From NCBI GenBank assembly GCA_014650415.1, contig BMUX01000002.1, positions 186,001-250,000 on the forward strand: 64,000 nucleotides of DNA. Direction: 5' to 3'. The notes below the pieces were generated by a model that was not told where the DNA came from, did no database searches, and was given only the letters and a program-made list of their open reading frames with translations. This DNA is from Streptomyces spiroverticillatus. Its GTDB lineage: Bacteria > Actinomycetota > Actinomycetes > Streptomycetales > Streptomycetaceae. This document shows positions 10,579-20,202 of the stretch, in pieces (positions within the stretch are counted from its first letter, which is position 1; the number at the start of each line of letters is the position of its first letter). The position numbers and the translations under genes are program-made.

Positions 10579-11916
10579 ATGCATGCTTCACGATCACCTG
10601 CCCGTCCGGGCGGCCCCTCCATGCTCCGGCTCGCGAGCGCCTCGCTCGCCGGAACGGCCATCGAGTTCTACGACTTCGCGATCTACGGCACGGCCGCGGC
10701 CCTCGTCCTCGGTCCCCTCTTCTTCCCCTCCTTCTCGCCCCTGGCGGGCACTCTGGCGGCCTTCGGCACCTTCGGCGTGGGTTTCGTCGCCCGGCCGGTC
10801 GGCGCGGTCGTCTTCGGGCACGTGGGCGACCGCTTCGGGCGCAGACCCGTGCTGTTCTCCTCGCTGATCCTGACCGGGGCGACGACGGTGGCGGTCGGCT
10901 GTCTGCCCACGTACGACTCCATCGGCCTCCTCGCGCCGGTACTGCTGATCCTGCTGCGCTTCCTCCAGGGGCTCGGGCTCGGCGGCGAGTGGGGCGGGGC
11001 TGTGCTGCTCACCGTGGAGCACGCGCCCGCGCACCGGCGGGCGCTGTGGGCGAGCTTCCCGCAGACAGGCCCCTCGATCGGATTCCTGCTGGCGAACGGC
11101 GTGATGCTGGCGATGTCGGCGGGCCTCACCGACGCACAGTTCACCTCGTGGGGGTGGCGGGTGCCGTTCTGGGCGGCGGGCGTGCTCGCCGCCGCCGGGC
11201 TGCTGCTGCGCTCCTCCCTGGAGGAGACACCGGACTTCAAGGAGCTGGCCGCCAAGGGCGAGCGCGCGGGGGCGCCGTTCGCCGAGGTGCTGCGCGACCA
11301 CTGGCGGCTGGTGCTGCTGACCGCGGGAGCGCTCTCCCTCGGGTACGCGCTGGTCTACACGATGTCGACCTGGTCGCTCGCGTACGGCACCGAACGCCTC
11401 GGCGTGGACCGCACGGTGATGCTCAGCTGTGTCATGGCGGCGGTGGTGCTCAAGGGCCCGCTGATCCCGGTGGCGGCGGTGCTCGGGGACCGGGTGGGGC
11501 GGCGGCCCATGTGCCTGGTCGGATGCGCGCTCAGTGCCCTGTGGACGTTTCCGATGATGGCGCTGCTGGCGACCGGGCAGCCGCTTTGGATGTTCCTGGG
11601 CTTCCTGGGCGGGTCGCTGTCGTTCGCGGCGATGTTCTCGGTGATCGGCGCCTATCTGCCGGAGCTGTACGCGCCCCGCGTGCGGTGCACCGGTGCGGCG
11701 CTGGGCTACAACCTCGCCGGGGTGTTCGGCGGTGCGCTCACACCGATCGTGGCGACGGCGGTGTCGTCCTCCGGGGAGGGCCCGCCGTGGGGCGTGGCGG
11801 CGTACCTGACGGGCATGGCGGTGGTCAGCCTGGGCTGCTTCGCGCTGCTGCCGGAGACGCGGCCGGCGCCGGTGCGGGCGGCAAAGGCCGGGGCGGAAGG
11901 GGCGGCGCCGGCCTGA
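10579..11916 (+). CDS. MFS transporter, metabolite:proton symporter (MHS) family
   Basis: 445 residues with about 12 membrane segments. The MHS hallmarks are visible: GTAIEFYDFAIYG in the first helix, GHVGDRFGRRP in the 2-3 loop, FLQGLGLGGEWGGAVLL, LLRSSLEETPDF at the centre, and GDRVGRRP in the second half. Relatives (ProP, ShiA, KgtP, CitA) take up osmolytes or organic acids with protons; the substrate here is not predictable. The ribosome site before the ATG is weak, and the Met 14 codons further in is an alternative. A strong bidirectional hairpin follows. Confidence 0.88.
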   Translation: MHASRSPARPGGPSMLRLASASLAGTAIEFYDFAIYGTAAALVLGPLFFPSFSPLAGTLAAFGTFGVGFVARPVGAVVFGHVGDRFGRRPVLFSSLILTGATTVAVGCLPTYDSIGLLAPVLLILLRFLQGLGLGGEWGGAVLLTVEHAPAHRRALWASFPQTGPSIGFLLANGVMLAMSAGLTDAQFTSWGWRVPFWAAGVLAAAGLLLRSSLEETPDFKELAAKGERAGAPFAEVLRDHWRLVLLTAGALSLGYALVYTMSTWSLAYGTERLGVDRTVMLSCVMAAVVLKGPLIPVAAVLGDRVGRRPMCLVGCALSALWTFPMMALLATGQPLWMFLGFLGGSLSFAAMFSVIGAYLPELYAPRVRCTGAALGYNLAGVFGGALTPIVATAVSSSGEGPPWGVAAYLTGMAVVSLGCFALLPETRPAPVRAAKAGAEGAAPA

Positions 11917-11934
11917 TTCCGGGTGGTCACCACG

Positions 11935-11978
11935 CACGGCGGCGGCGTACGGCACTGTGCCGTACGCCGCCGCCCGTG
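11935..11978. terminator. Bidirectional terminator hairpin between MHS transporter and terC
   Basis: About 20 bp of near-perfect stem (one bulged G) built on GGCGGCGTACGGCAC and its complement, between the ends of two converging genes. No long T run, which is usual in Streptomyces. Confidence 0.8.
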
Positions 11979-11989
11979 TGCCGAACGGG

Positions 11990-12976
11990 TCAGGACTCGA
12001 TCGGAGCCTTGTCCTCCTTGGCGGCCTCCGCCGCCTCCCGCTTCTTGTTGGCCATCAGGCTGGTGATCGTCGTGACGACGAGGACGGCGCAGATGACGGA
12101 CAGCGAGACCGCGATGGAGATCTCGGGGACCTTCACGCCGCTCTCGTGCAGTGCGTGCAGCACCAGCTTGACGCCGATGAAGCCGAGGATGACGGAGAGG
12201 CCGTAGCTGAGGTGGACCAGCTTCTTGAGCAGGCCGCCGATCAGGAAGTACAGCTGGCGCAGACCCATCAGCGCGAAGGCGTTCGCGGTGAAGACGATGT
12301 ACGGGTCCTGGGTGAGGCCGAAGATCGCCGGGATCGAGTCCAGGGCGAACAGCACGTCGGTCATGCCGATGGCGAGCATGACGACCATGAGCGGCGTCAG
12401 GATGCGCTTGCCGTTCTTCTGGATGAAGAGCTTCGTGCCGTGGTACTGGTCGGCGACGCCGAACTTGTTCTCGATCTTCTTCAGCAGGGCGTTGTCCTCG
12501 GGGGCCTCTGCCTCCTCACCGGCACGCGCCTCCTGGACGAGCTTCCAGGCGGTGTAGATGAGGAACGCGCCGAAGATGTAGAAGACCCACGAGAAGTTGG
12601 CGATGACCGCTGCGCCGGCGGCGATGAAGATCGCCCGCAGCACCAGGGCGATCAGTACGCCGATCAGCAGCACCCGCTGCTGGAGGTGGGACGGCACCGA
12701 GAACTTCGCCATGATCAGCACGAAGACGAAGAGGTTGTCGACGCTCAGGGACTTCTCGGTGATGAAGCCCGCGAAGAACTCGCCGGACGCCTTGCCCTCG
12801 CCGAACACCAGCAGGCCGAGTCCGAAGATCACGGCCAGGGCGATCCAGACGACCGTCCAGATGCCCGCTTCCTTGGTCGACACGTCGTGCGGCTTGCGGC
12901 CGATGAAGAAGTCCACCGCGATCAGGGCCGCGAGGGCCAGGATGGTGATGATCCAGGTGTTCAAAGAAACGTCCAC
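11990..12976 (-). CDS. terC: TerC family membrane protein (probable manganese exporter)
   Basis: 328 residues with 8-9 membrane helices. The TerC signatures are present: SLSVDNLFVFVLIM and GMTDVLFALDSIPAIFGLTQ, whose membrane Asp residues are thought to bind metal, plus a cytoplasmic acidic loop and a charged C-tail. TerC proteins (Alx, MeeF/MeeY) export Mn2+ or metallate secreted enzymes, and tellurite resistance is a historical label. The GTG at 12976 follows GGAGG by 4 nt. That Shine-Dalgarno sits in a competing helix of what looks like a manganese riboswitch (12981-13135), the best regulatory clue here. Two TerD-type genes follow upstream on the same strand. Confidence 0.93.
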   Translation of the reverse strand: MDVSLNTWIITILALAALIAVDFFIGRKPHDVSTKEAGIWTVVWIALAVIFGLGLLVFGEGKASGEFFAGFITEKSLSVDNLFVFVLIMAKFSVPSHLQQRVLLIGVLIALVLRAIFIAAGAAVIANFSWVFYIFGAFLIYTAWKLVQEARAGEEAEAPEDNALLKKIENKFGVADQYHGTKLFIQKNGKRILTPLMVVMLAIGMTDVLFALDSIPAIFGLTQDPYIVFTANAFALMGLRQLYFLIGGLLKKLVHLSYGLSVILGFIGVKLVLHALHESGVKVPEISIAVSLSVICAVLVVTTITSLMANKKREAAEAAKEDKAPIES

Positions 12977-12980
12977 TGCG

Positions 12981-13135
12981 CCTCCGGCAGATAGCTACGG
13001 CAACTCAATCAGCGTCGTCGCTGCCGGAGGTCTCTTCCACCCGAGCCGCTCTCTGGCGTGCGCCGGGCCGATGCCCCGGGACCGATGGCGGTCCGTATTG
13101 ACGGGTACATCGCAGGCCGGGAGTACTCCCCTCCG
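12981..13135 (-). ncRNA. yybP-ykoY (manganese) riboswitch with Shine-Dalgarno switch, upstream of terC
   Basis: On the minus strand the leader opens with CGGAGG (13130-13135) running into the hallmark GGGGAGTA (13124-13131). It has a small internal hairpin GGACCG-CCAT-CGGTCC (13083-13098) and ends with GGAAGAGACC followed by CTCCG. CGGAGG pairs with CCTCCG (13025-13030) as helix P1. The family almost always controls TerC or Mn-export genes, as here. CCTCCGGCAG (13021-13030) is also fully complementary, over 10 bp, to CTGCCGGAGG (12981-12990), which holds the terC ribosome site. P1 and this anti-SD helix are mutually exclusive, so Mn2+ binding should free the site and turn terC on. Internal helices were read by eye, not folded. 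Confidence 0.75.
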
Positions 13136-13143
13136 CTCCACCG

Positions 13144-13172
13144 AGGGTACCCGAAACACCAAGAACAGGTAA
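13144..13172 (-). promoter_or_regulatory. Candidate promoter of the terC riboswitch transcript
   Basis: TTACCT (13167-13172) and TACCCT (13144-13149) on the minus strand, 17 nt apart, place the transcript start at about 13137, right at the 5' end of the riboswitch. The hexamers are imperfect; position is the main support. Confidence 0.35.
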
Positions 13173-13231
13173 AGGAAAAGGTAAACAATCCCCAAAGGCG
13201 CAGGTCAGAGGTCCTTGATCCGCCGGTACGA

Positions 13232-15223
13232 TCAGCGGCCGAAAGCCCTTCTGGCCGCCGCCACCTGGCTGAGCACGTTCCACAGCACCTGGCTCCCGGG
13301 CGGTGCGAGCAGCGGTTCGTACGTCCAGGCGTGGCCCACCCACGGGTCGGCGAGGTGTGCGTCGGGCACCGGGGTCAGTCGCAGCAGCGAACGCCACAAC
13401 GGGTCCAGCACCGGGCCGTACGCGTTCGCGTCCTCCCGGTCGGCCACCATCATCAGATGCACGCCGACGGACGGACCCTCGTCCGCCAGATAGCGCAACT
13501 GGGTGACGGCCCGGTCGTCGAAGCCGTGCGGGAAGTCGTTGACGATGAGCAACTGCTCGGCCGTGTCCAGGTGCGGCGGCAGCGCGTCCGAGGCACCCGC
13601 CCGAATCGCCATCTGCACGAGGTCCACGCGCTCGGTGAGCCTCGCCAGCACCTCGGTCACCCCCTGCGCGCCCACGGCCGGCGGCGAGGCCAGCACCCCG
13701 GACTTCACCAGCGGCGCGAGCGCGGCGGACGCGGCGCCCGCCGGGTCGATGACGTGCACGGTGAACTCTCCGGCCGGGTACGCCCCGAGCAGCCGCGCGG
13801 CGTGCGCCACGGCGGTGTCCATGGCGACCCGGCGCAGCTGGTCGGTGTCCATCATCATCGCGGCCTCGGAGCCGGTGCGGCCCGCGTCGATCCACAGCCC
13901 GCGCTCAAGCGGCAGCCGCACCAGCAGCGGAATGTGCAGGTCGGGGCGCTCCGGCAGGTGGAGGTCGCCGATGCGCAGCGCCATCGGGATCTCCATCGGC
14001 ACCTTGTAGGCGTGCCAGGCGGGGTTGTCCCAGCGGGCGAAGGCGGGCGGCAGCGCGGGCTCGACCACCTCGGACTCGGCGACGAGCTGGGCGAGGTCGC
14101 GGTCCAGGACGGCGCGGGCCTGCTCGACCAGCGCGTCGCGCTTGGCACGGGCGGCCTGGCGGGCGGCGTCGCCGGTGCCGCCGATGCGGCTGCGCGGGTC
14201 GGAGAGGACCTTGTCCAGCTCCTGCTCCATGCGGGACTCGGCGAAGTCGACGGCGCTGCGGTAGGCGGCGGCGGTGCGGGCCAGGTCCTCGAACATGCCC
14301 CAGACCTGGTTGTAGAGCCGCTCCTCCATCGACCAGCCGGAGGCGTCGCCAGCGACGGGCCGCGGCGGCTGCCCCGGCTCCGGGGGCTCGGGGCGCGACG
14401 GCTGGGTGGGCGGGGCGGGCGGCTGCGGGGACGGGGTGGCGGCGGCCGCGGGCTGCTTGCGGCGGCGGGGGTGGCTGTAGTCGATGGGGCCGTCGGGCGG
14501 GGTCTGCGGCTGGGGGGTCTCCGGCTGCGGTACGGGAGCGGGCTGGGCCGGTGTCCCCGCGCCGGTGAGGCTTCCCCGTACCCCGTCCTGGGCGGCGGCC
14601 CCCTGGCGCGCGGTCTGGCGGGCCCGGTCGCCGTCGGCGGTGCGGGGCGGCGGCGGGGCCACCGAGCGGGCCAGGCCGCGGCCGACGGCGTCCTGGATGG
14701 CGGCGGCCAGCTCGCCCGCCTGCGCCAGGCCCTGGTCGGCGAGCAGCTCGGCGAGGCCGCCCGCGTACCCCTGGCCGACGGCCCGTACCTTCCAGGCGTC
14801 CTGGCGGCGGTAGAGCTCCAGGGCGACGACGGCGGACTCGGCGTCCAGGCCGGTCAGCGTGAAGGTGGCGACCTCGTCGCCGTCGAGGCCGGTGACCGCG
14901 ACGAAGGGGGCGGCGACCGCGCCGAAGCGGGCCGGGAAGCCGACGGCGGTGGGCAGCGCCAGCAGGACGTTCACCCGGTGCGCCGCCTCGGGGAGCGCAC
15001 CGAGGTCGACGGCGAGACGGTGGTCGGCGGCGGCCTGCCGGGACACCTCCAGGCCGGGGAGCTGGTGGGCACCGGGGTGCGCGACCCACTCCGTGCCCCG
15101 TACGGTGCCGTGCTCGTCGACGAGCGTGGCTCCGGCGACGACCGGCTGACCGGCCGAGACCCGGATCTCCAGACGGGCCTGGGGCAACGGGTGGTTCTGC
15201 CCACGGACCAGCTCGGCCGTCAT
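13232..15223 (-). CDS. TerD domain fused to an FtsK-like ATPase domain
   Basis: 663 residues in three parts. Residues 1-185 form a TerD-type beta-sandwich (ending ELYRRQDAWKVRAVGQGY), but the acidic Ca2+-binding DD/GDDE loops of TerD are missing (GTEWVAHPGAHQLPG and ADHRLAVDL in their place). Residues 186-295 are a Pro/Gln/Ala linker. Residues 300-663 begin with a coiled helical segment (300-395), followed by an FtsK/EccC-like core: IPLLVRLPLERGLWID (431-446), a Walker-B-like EQLLIVNDF (556-564) and LTPVPDAHLADPWVG. The expected P-loop GKS is absent (AGRTGSEAAM), so ATP hydrolysis is doubtful. Together with terC, the adjacent TerD gene and uvrB it forms a conserved-looking stress locus. Function unproven; perhaps a membrane-stress scaffold. 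Confidence 0.75.
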   Translation of the reverse strand: MTAELVRGQNHPLPQARLEIRVSAGQPVVAGATLVDEHGTVRGTEWVAHPGAHQLPGLEVSRQAAADHRLAVDLGALPEAAHRVNVLLALPTAVGFPARFGAVAAPFVAVTGLDGDEVATFTLTGLDAESAVVALELYRRQDAWKVRAVGQGYAGGLAELLADQGLAQAGELAAAIQDAVGRGLARSVAPPPPRTADGDRARQTARQGAAAQDGVRGSLTGAGTPAQPAPVPQPETPQPQTPPDGPIDYSHPRRRKQPAAAATPSPQPPAPPTQPSRPEPPEPGQPPRPVAGDASGWSMEERLYNQVWGMFEDLARTAAAYRSAVDFAESRMEQELDKVLSDPRSRIGGTGDAARQAARAKRDALVEQARAVLDRDLAQLVAESEVVEPALPPAFARWDNPAWHAYKVPMEIPMALRIGDLHLPERPDLHIPLLVRLPLERGLWIDAGRTGSEAAMMMDTDQLRRVAMDTAVAHAARLLGAYPAGEFTVHVIDPAGAASAALAPLVKSGVLASPPAVGAQGVTEVLARLTERVDLVQMAIRAGASDALPPHLDTAEQLLIVNDFPHGFDDRAVTQLRYLADEGPSVGVHLMMVADREDANAYGPVLDPLWRSLLRLTPVPDAHLADPWVGHAWTYEPLLAPPGSQVLWNVLSQVAAARRAFGR

Positions 15224-15292
15224 CGTCTTTCTCCCCCACCGTCGGTGTTCATCACTGGGTCCGCATGCGCGCGCCTGTCACGTGAATGCGGT

Positions 15293-15327
15293 GCAGCTCC
15301 CGGCGGCCTGGTGCCTCCGGGAGCTGC
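15293..15327 (-). terminator. Hairpin terminator between the two TerD genes
   Basis: GCAGCTCCCGG (15293-15303) pairs perfectly with CCGGGAGCTGC (15317-15327) over 11 bp. It lies just downstream of the TerD stop at 15364, so TerD and the TerD-FtsK gene may be partly separate units. Confidence 0.65.
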
Positions 15328-15363
15328 GGTACTGCTGTGGATCCTGTGCCTAGAGGTGCGTGC

Positions 15364-15942
15364 CTACAGGTGCGGCAGGATCGACGGCATCAGGTCCTGG
15401 AAGGTGCGCCCGTTGGCCGGGTTGCCGAGGGCGGTCATCTGCCAGCCGGCGCCCGCGCGGCTTACCTTGGCCATGATCTGGGCGGTGTACTGGCCGCCGC
15501 CGTCGAGGGTGTAGCGGGCCAGCTCCTGGCCGTTGGTCTCGTCGACGATGCGGCAGAACGCGTTCTGCACTTCCTGGAAGGTCTGGCCGGTGAAGGAGTT
15601 CACCGTGAAGACGATCTGGTCGATGTGCACGGGGACCCGCTGGAGGTCCACGAGGATCGCCTCGTCGTCGCCGCCCTGGCCCGCGCCGCCGACCAGGTTG
15701 TCGCCGGTGTGCTTGACGGAGCCGTCGTCGCTGACCAGGTGGCGGAAGAAGACCACGTCCACCGGCTGCTTGTCCGCGAAGAGGACCGCCGACGCGTCGA
15801 GGTCGACCTCACGGGTGCGCGAGCCGAACAGACCGCGGCGCGGAGCCGCCTGCCAGCCGAGCCCCATCCGCACCGCGGTCAGGGTTCCCCCGTCGCTCTT
15901 CTGCAGGCTGATGGCCTGGCCCTTGGTCATGTTGACCGTCAC
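15364..15942 (-). CDS. TerD family stress protein
   Basis: 192 residues, a classic single-domain TerD/CABP protein. It has the MTKGQAISLQK opening, DLDASAVLFADK, and the acidic metal loops VSDDGSVKHTGDNL and GGDDEAILVDL, which bind Ca2+ in the family. These cytoplasmic proteins act in tellurite, oxidative, DNA-damage and differentiation stress in Streptomyces, often with TerC; the biochemical activity is unsettled. The GTG at 15942 has GAGAGGGG about 7 nt upstream. The protein keeps the metal residues that the neighbouring TerD-FtsK fusion has lost, suggesting an active/inactive pair. Confidence 0.92.
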   Translation of the reverse strand: MTVNMTKGQAISLQKSDGGTLTAVRMGLGWQAAPRRGLFGSRTREVDLDASAVLFADKQPVDVVFFRHLVSDDGSVKHTGDNLVGGAGQGGDDEAILVDLQRVPVHIDQIVFTVNSFTGQTFQEVQNAFCRIVDETNGQELARYTLDGGGQYTAQIMAKVSRAGAGWQMTALGNPANGRTFQDLMPSILPHL

Positions 15943-15994
15943 GCGCTACCCCTCTCCACAAACCCCGTCACCGCCCGTGTGTGCGGTTGTCAGC

Positions 15995-16025
15995 ACCCTA
16001 CGCAGTCCGCCGGACGCGGTCGCAA
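15995..16025 (-). promoter_or_regulatory. Candidate promoter for the TerD gene
   Basis: Minus strand TTGCGA (16020-16025) and TAGGGT (15995-16000), spacing 19 nt, about 50 nt before the GTG. The -10 is good and the spacing is long. Confidence 0.3.
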
Positions 16026-16074
16026 CTCCGGTGCGTTTTGTGTCGTTCCTGCAACACTCCACCGGGCGCCGCGC

Positions 16075-18207
<2,133 letters not shown>

Positions 18208-18213
18208 GCAACC

Positions 18214-18236
18214 ACCGTACGACCCACCACTGACAC
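18214..18236 (-). promoter_or_regulatory. RecA-NDp/PafBC-type promoter of uvrB
   Basis: Minus strand GTGTCAGTG (18228-18236), N8, TACGGT (18214-18219). This fits TTGTCRGTG-N8-TAnnnT with one mismatch in the first block and exact spacing. The -10 ends 6 nt before the ATG, so the start of transcription is probably the start codon. Confidence 0.75.
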
Positions 18237-18496
18237 TCACGTGGTGATCGGCCTTCGGGGGCGGGTGGAAGGCCGGGCGGGCGGGGACGGGCAGGCGGGT
18301 GGACGGGGCGCCAGGCGGGCGGGAAGCCGCGGCGGCCCGGTCGCGGACGGTGCGGATGCGTACCGGATCTGTCACAAGGCGTGATGAACGCACGTGTCAC
18401 ATCGTTCACCGCGTGGCCATTCCGCACCTGTTCCCCGTTGGCGCGCAGCTGTCACGCTCGGTCGCCCGAGTCGTCTTCTCGCGCAAGGAGAGATCC

Positions 18497-19360
18497 ATGC
18501 TCACCCTCGCTGTCACCGCGACCCTGACCGCTCTCGCCGGCGGGACCGCGGGCGCCCTGCAGCCCCCGGTCGCCCCCGCCGCCGCCACTCCCCTGGTGAT
18601 CGCCCACCGGGGCGCCTCGGGGTACGCGCCGGAGAACACCCTGGCCGCCGTCGACAAGGCGCGCCGGCTCGGCGTCGACTGGGTGGAGAACGACGTCCAG
18701 CGCACCAAGGACGGCGAGCTGGTGATCGTCCACGACGACAGCCTGGCGCGGACGACCAATGTCGAGCAGGTGTTCCCGAAGCGCGCCCCGTGGAAGATCA
18801 AGGACTTCACGGCGGCGGAGATCCGCAGGCTGGACGCGGGCAGTTGGTTCGGCCCCGCGTACGCGGGCGCGCGCGTGCCGACGCTCAAGCAGTACCTCCA
18901 GCGGGTGGACCACAACAAGCAGAAGCTGCTGATGGAGGTCAAGAACCCGGGGCTGTACCCCGGCATCGAGAAGGACATCCTCAAGGTGCTGCGCGCACAG
19001 GGGTGGCTGGATGCGGCGCACGTGCGGTCGCGGCTGGTGGTGCAGAGCTTCGACGCGGCGAGCGTCCGGTCCGTGCACGCCCAGCACAAGGGGCTGATCA
19101 CCGGGCTCCTGGGCACGCCCAAGGTGGCCGATCTGCGCACGTACGCGGCGTACACCGACCAGATCAACCCGCAGCACACCACGCTCAGCAAGGAGTACGT
19201 GGCGGCCGTGCACCGGCTGAAGGGCGCGCACGGGCAGCGGCTGCGGGTGAACACCTGGACCGTGGACGACGCGGCGAACGCGAAGAAGGTCAAGGGCTTC
19301 GGGGTGGACGGGGTCATCAGCAACAAGCCGGACGTGGTGCGGGCCGCGATGCAGGGCTGA
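18497..19360 (+). CDS. Secreted glycerophosphodiester phosphodiesterase
   Basis: 287 residues. Residues 1-30 form a signal peptide. The GDPD catalytic set follows: IAHRGASGYAPENT (His37, Arg38, Glu46), VENDVQRTKDG (Glu64, Asp66) and VIVHDDSLART (His79), then LLMEVKN and, near the C-terminus, RVNTWTVDD. It hydrolyses glycerophosphodiesters (deacylated phospholipids, possibly teichoic-acid fragments) to glycerol-3-phosphate and an alcohol outside the cell, a phosphate- or carbon-scavenging role. AAGGAGAG 7 nt before the ATG fixes the start. Divergent from uvrB. Confidence 0.92.
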   Translation: MLTLAVTATLTALAGGTAGALQPPVAPAAATPLVIAHRGASGYAPENTLAAVDKARRLGVDWVENDVQRTKDGELVIVHDDSLARTTNVEQVFPKRAPWKIKDFTAAEIRRLDAGSWFGPAYAGARVPTLKQYLQRVDHNKQKLLMEVKNPGLYPGIEKDILKVLRAQGWLDAAHVRSRLVVQSFDAASVRSVHAQHKGLITGLLGTPKVADLRTYAAYTDQINPQHTTLSKEYVAAVHRLKGAHGQRLRVNTWTVDDAANAKKVKGFGVDGVISNKPDVVRAAMQG

Positions 19361-19388
19361 CCTGCGGTTTCCTTGCGGGCGGGGCTCG

Positions 19389-19411
19389 TTGTCAGTGCCC
19401 GGTCGTACCGT
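19389..19411 (+). promoter_or_regulatory. RecA-NDp/PafBC-type promoter of ogt
   Basis: TTGTCAGTG (19389-19397), N8, TACCGT (19406-19411): a perfect match to TTGTCRGTG-N8-TAnnnT. The -10 ends 6 nt before the GTG at 19418, again a leaderless arrangement. It also defines the start codon of ogt. Confidence 0.85.
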
Positions 19412-19417
19412 GGGGGC

Positions 19418-19984
19418 GTGAACAGCGAAACGCCTTCGGCGAGTTGTGTGGAGTGGACCGTGGTCGCCAGTGACATCGGTCCGCTCCTGCTGGCCGCGAC
19501 GGATGTCGGGCTGGTGAGTGTGGTCTTCCACGCGGACGAGAAGGTCCGGGCGAAGTCCCTGGAGCTGCTGGCGGCGCGGCTGGGCGCCGAGTTGGCCGAG
19601 GTGGCGGAGCCGATACCCGCGTCGAGCCGGCTGGCCGAGCCGGTGCGCCAGTTCGCCGCCTACTTCGCGGGCACGCTGCACCGCTTCGACCTGCCCCTGG
19701 ACTGGTCGCTGACCACGGGGTTCAACCGCCAGGTGCTGCGCGAGCTGAACGACGGCGTGCCGTACGGGTCGGTCGTCGGGTACGGGGACCTGGCGGGCCG
19801 GGTGGGCCAGCCCGGGGCGGCGCAGGCGGTCGGCGCGGCGATGGGGTCCAATCCGCTGCCGGTGGTGGTGCCGTGCCACCGGGTGGTGGAGAGCGGCGGC
19901 GGGCTCGGCGGGTTCGGGGGCGGCCTGGAGACGAAGCGGGTGCTGCTGGCGTTGGAGGGGGTGCTGCCGGAGCCACTGTTCTGA
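19418..19984 (+). CDS. ogt: Methylated-DNA--protein-cysteine methyltransferase
   Basis: 188 residues. The suicide repair enzyme transfers the methyl group from O6-methylguanine to its own Cys153 in VPCHRV. The surrounding signatures are GVPYGSVVGYGDLAGRVG, AVGAAMGSNPLP and the C-terminal ETKRVLLALEG; residues 1-95 are the ribonuclease-like N-domain. The DNA-binding helix shows TTGFNRQVLREL, close to the usual TxFQxxVW. The GTG at 19418 is chosen because the damage-type promoter ends 6 nt before it; a longer in-frame reading from 19373 would include that promoter. Confidence 0.93.
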   Translation: MNSETPSASCVEWTVVASDIGPLLLAATDVGLVSVVFHADEKVRAKSLELLAARLGAELAEVAEPIPASSRLAEPVRQFAAYFAGTLHRFDLPLDWSLTTGFNRQVLRELNDGVPYGSVVGYGDLAGRVGQPGAAQAVGAAMGSNPLPVVVPCHRVVESGGGLGGFGGGLETKRVLLALEGVLPEPLF

Positions 19985-20202
19985 GGGAGGTGTTCCGAGG
20001 GGCTGTTCGCGGGGTCCGGGGCCCGGGTCCTCCACCTGCTGCGGTGGGCGGGATTATCTGGTGCCCTGGGGGGTGTGGGCTGTCACACTGCGGCGGTGAC
20101 GACATCCTTTGACAAGTACACATACATATTCGGCCCCCTTTCCGTGACCGCCGCCTCCTCGGCCCGCGACCTCGTCGGCCCCTGCGGAGAGGCGTGTACG
20201 AA

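Noticed and set aside
12995..13195. 66-residue minus-strand open frame upstream of terC
   Set aside because: It runs through the riboswitch leader with no sensible protein features; the RNA structure explains the sequence.
20109..20130. TTGACA promoter ahead of the MFS gene at 20203
   Set aside because: No -10 hexamer lies 16-19 nt downstream; the AT-rich CATATT is only 10 nt away.
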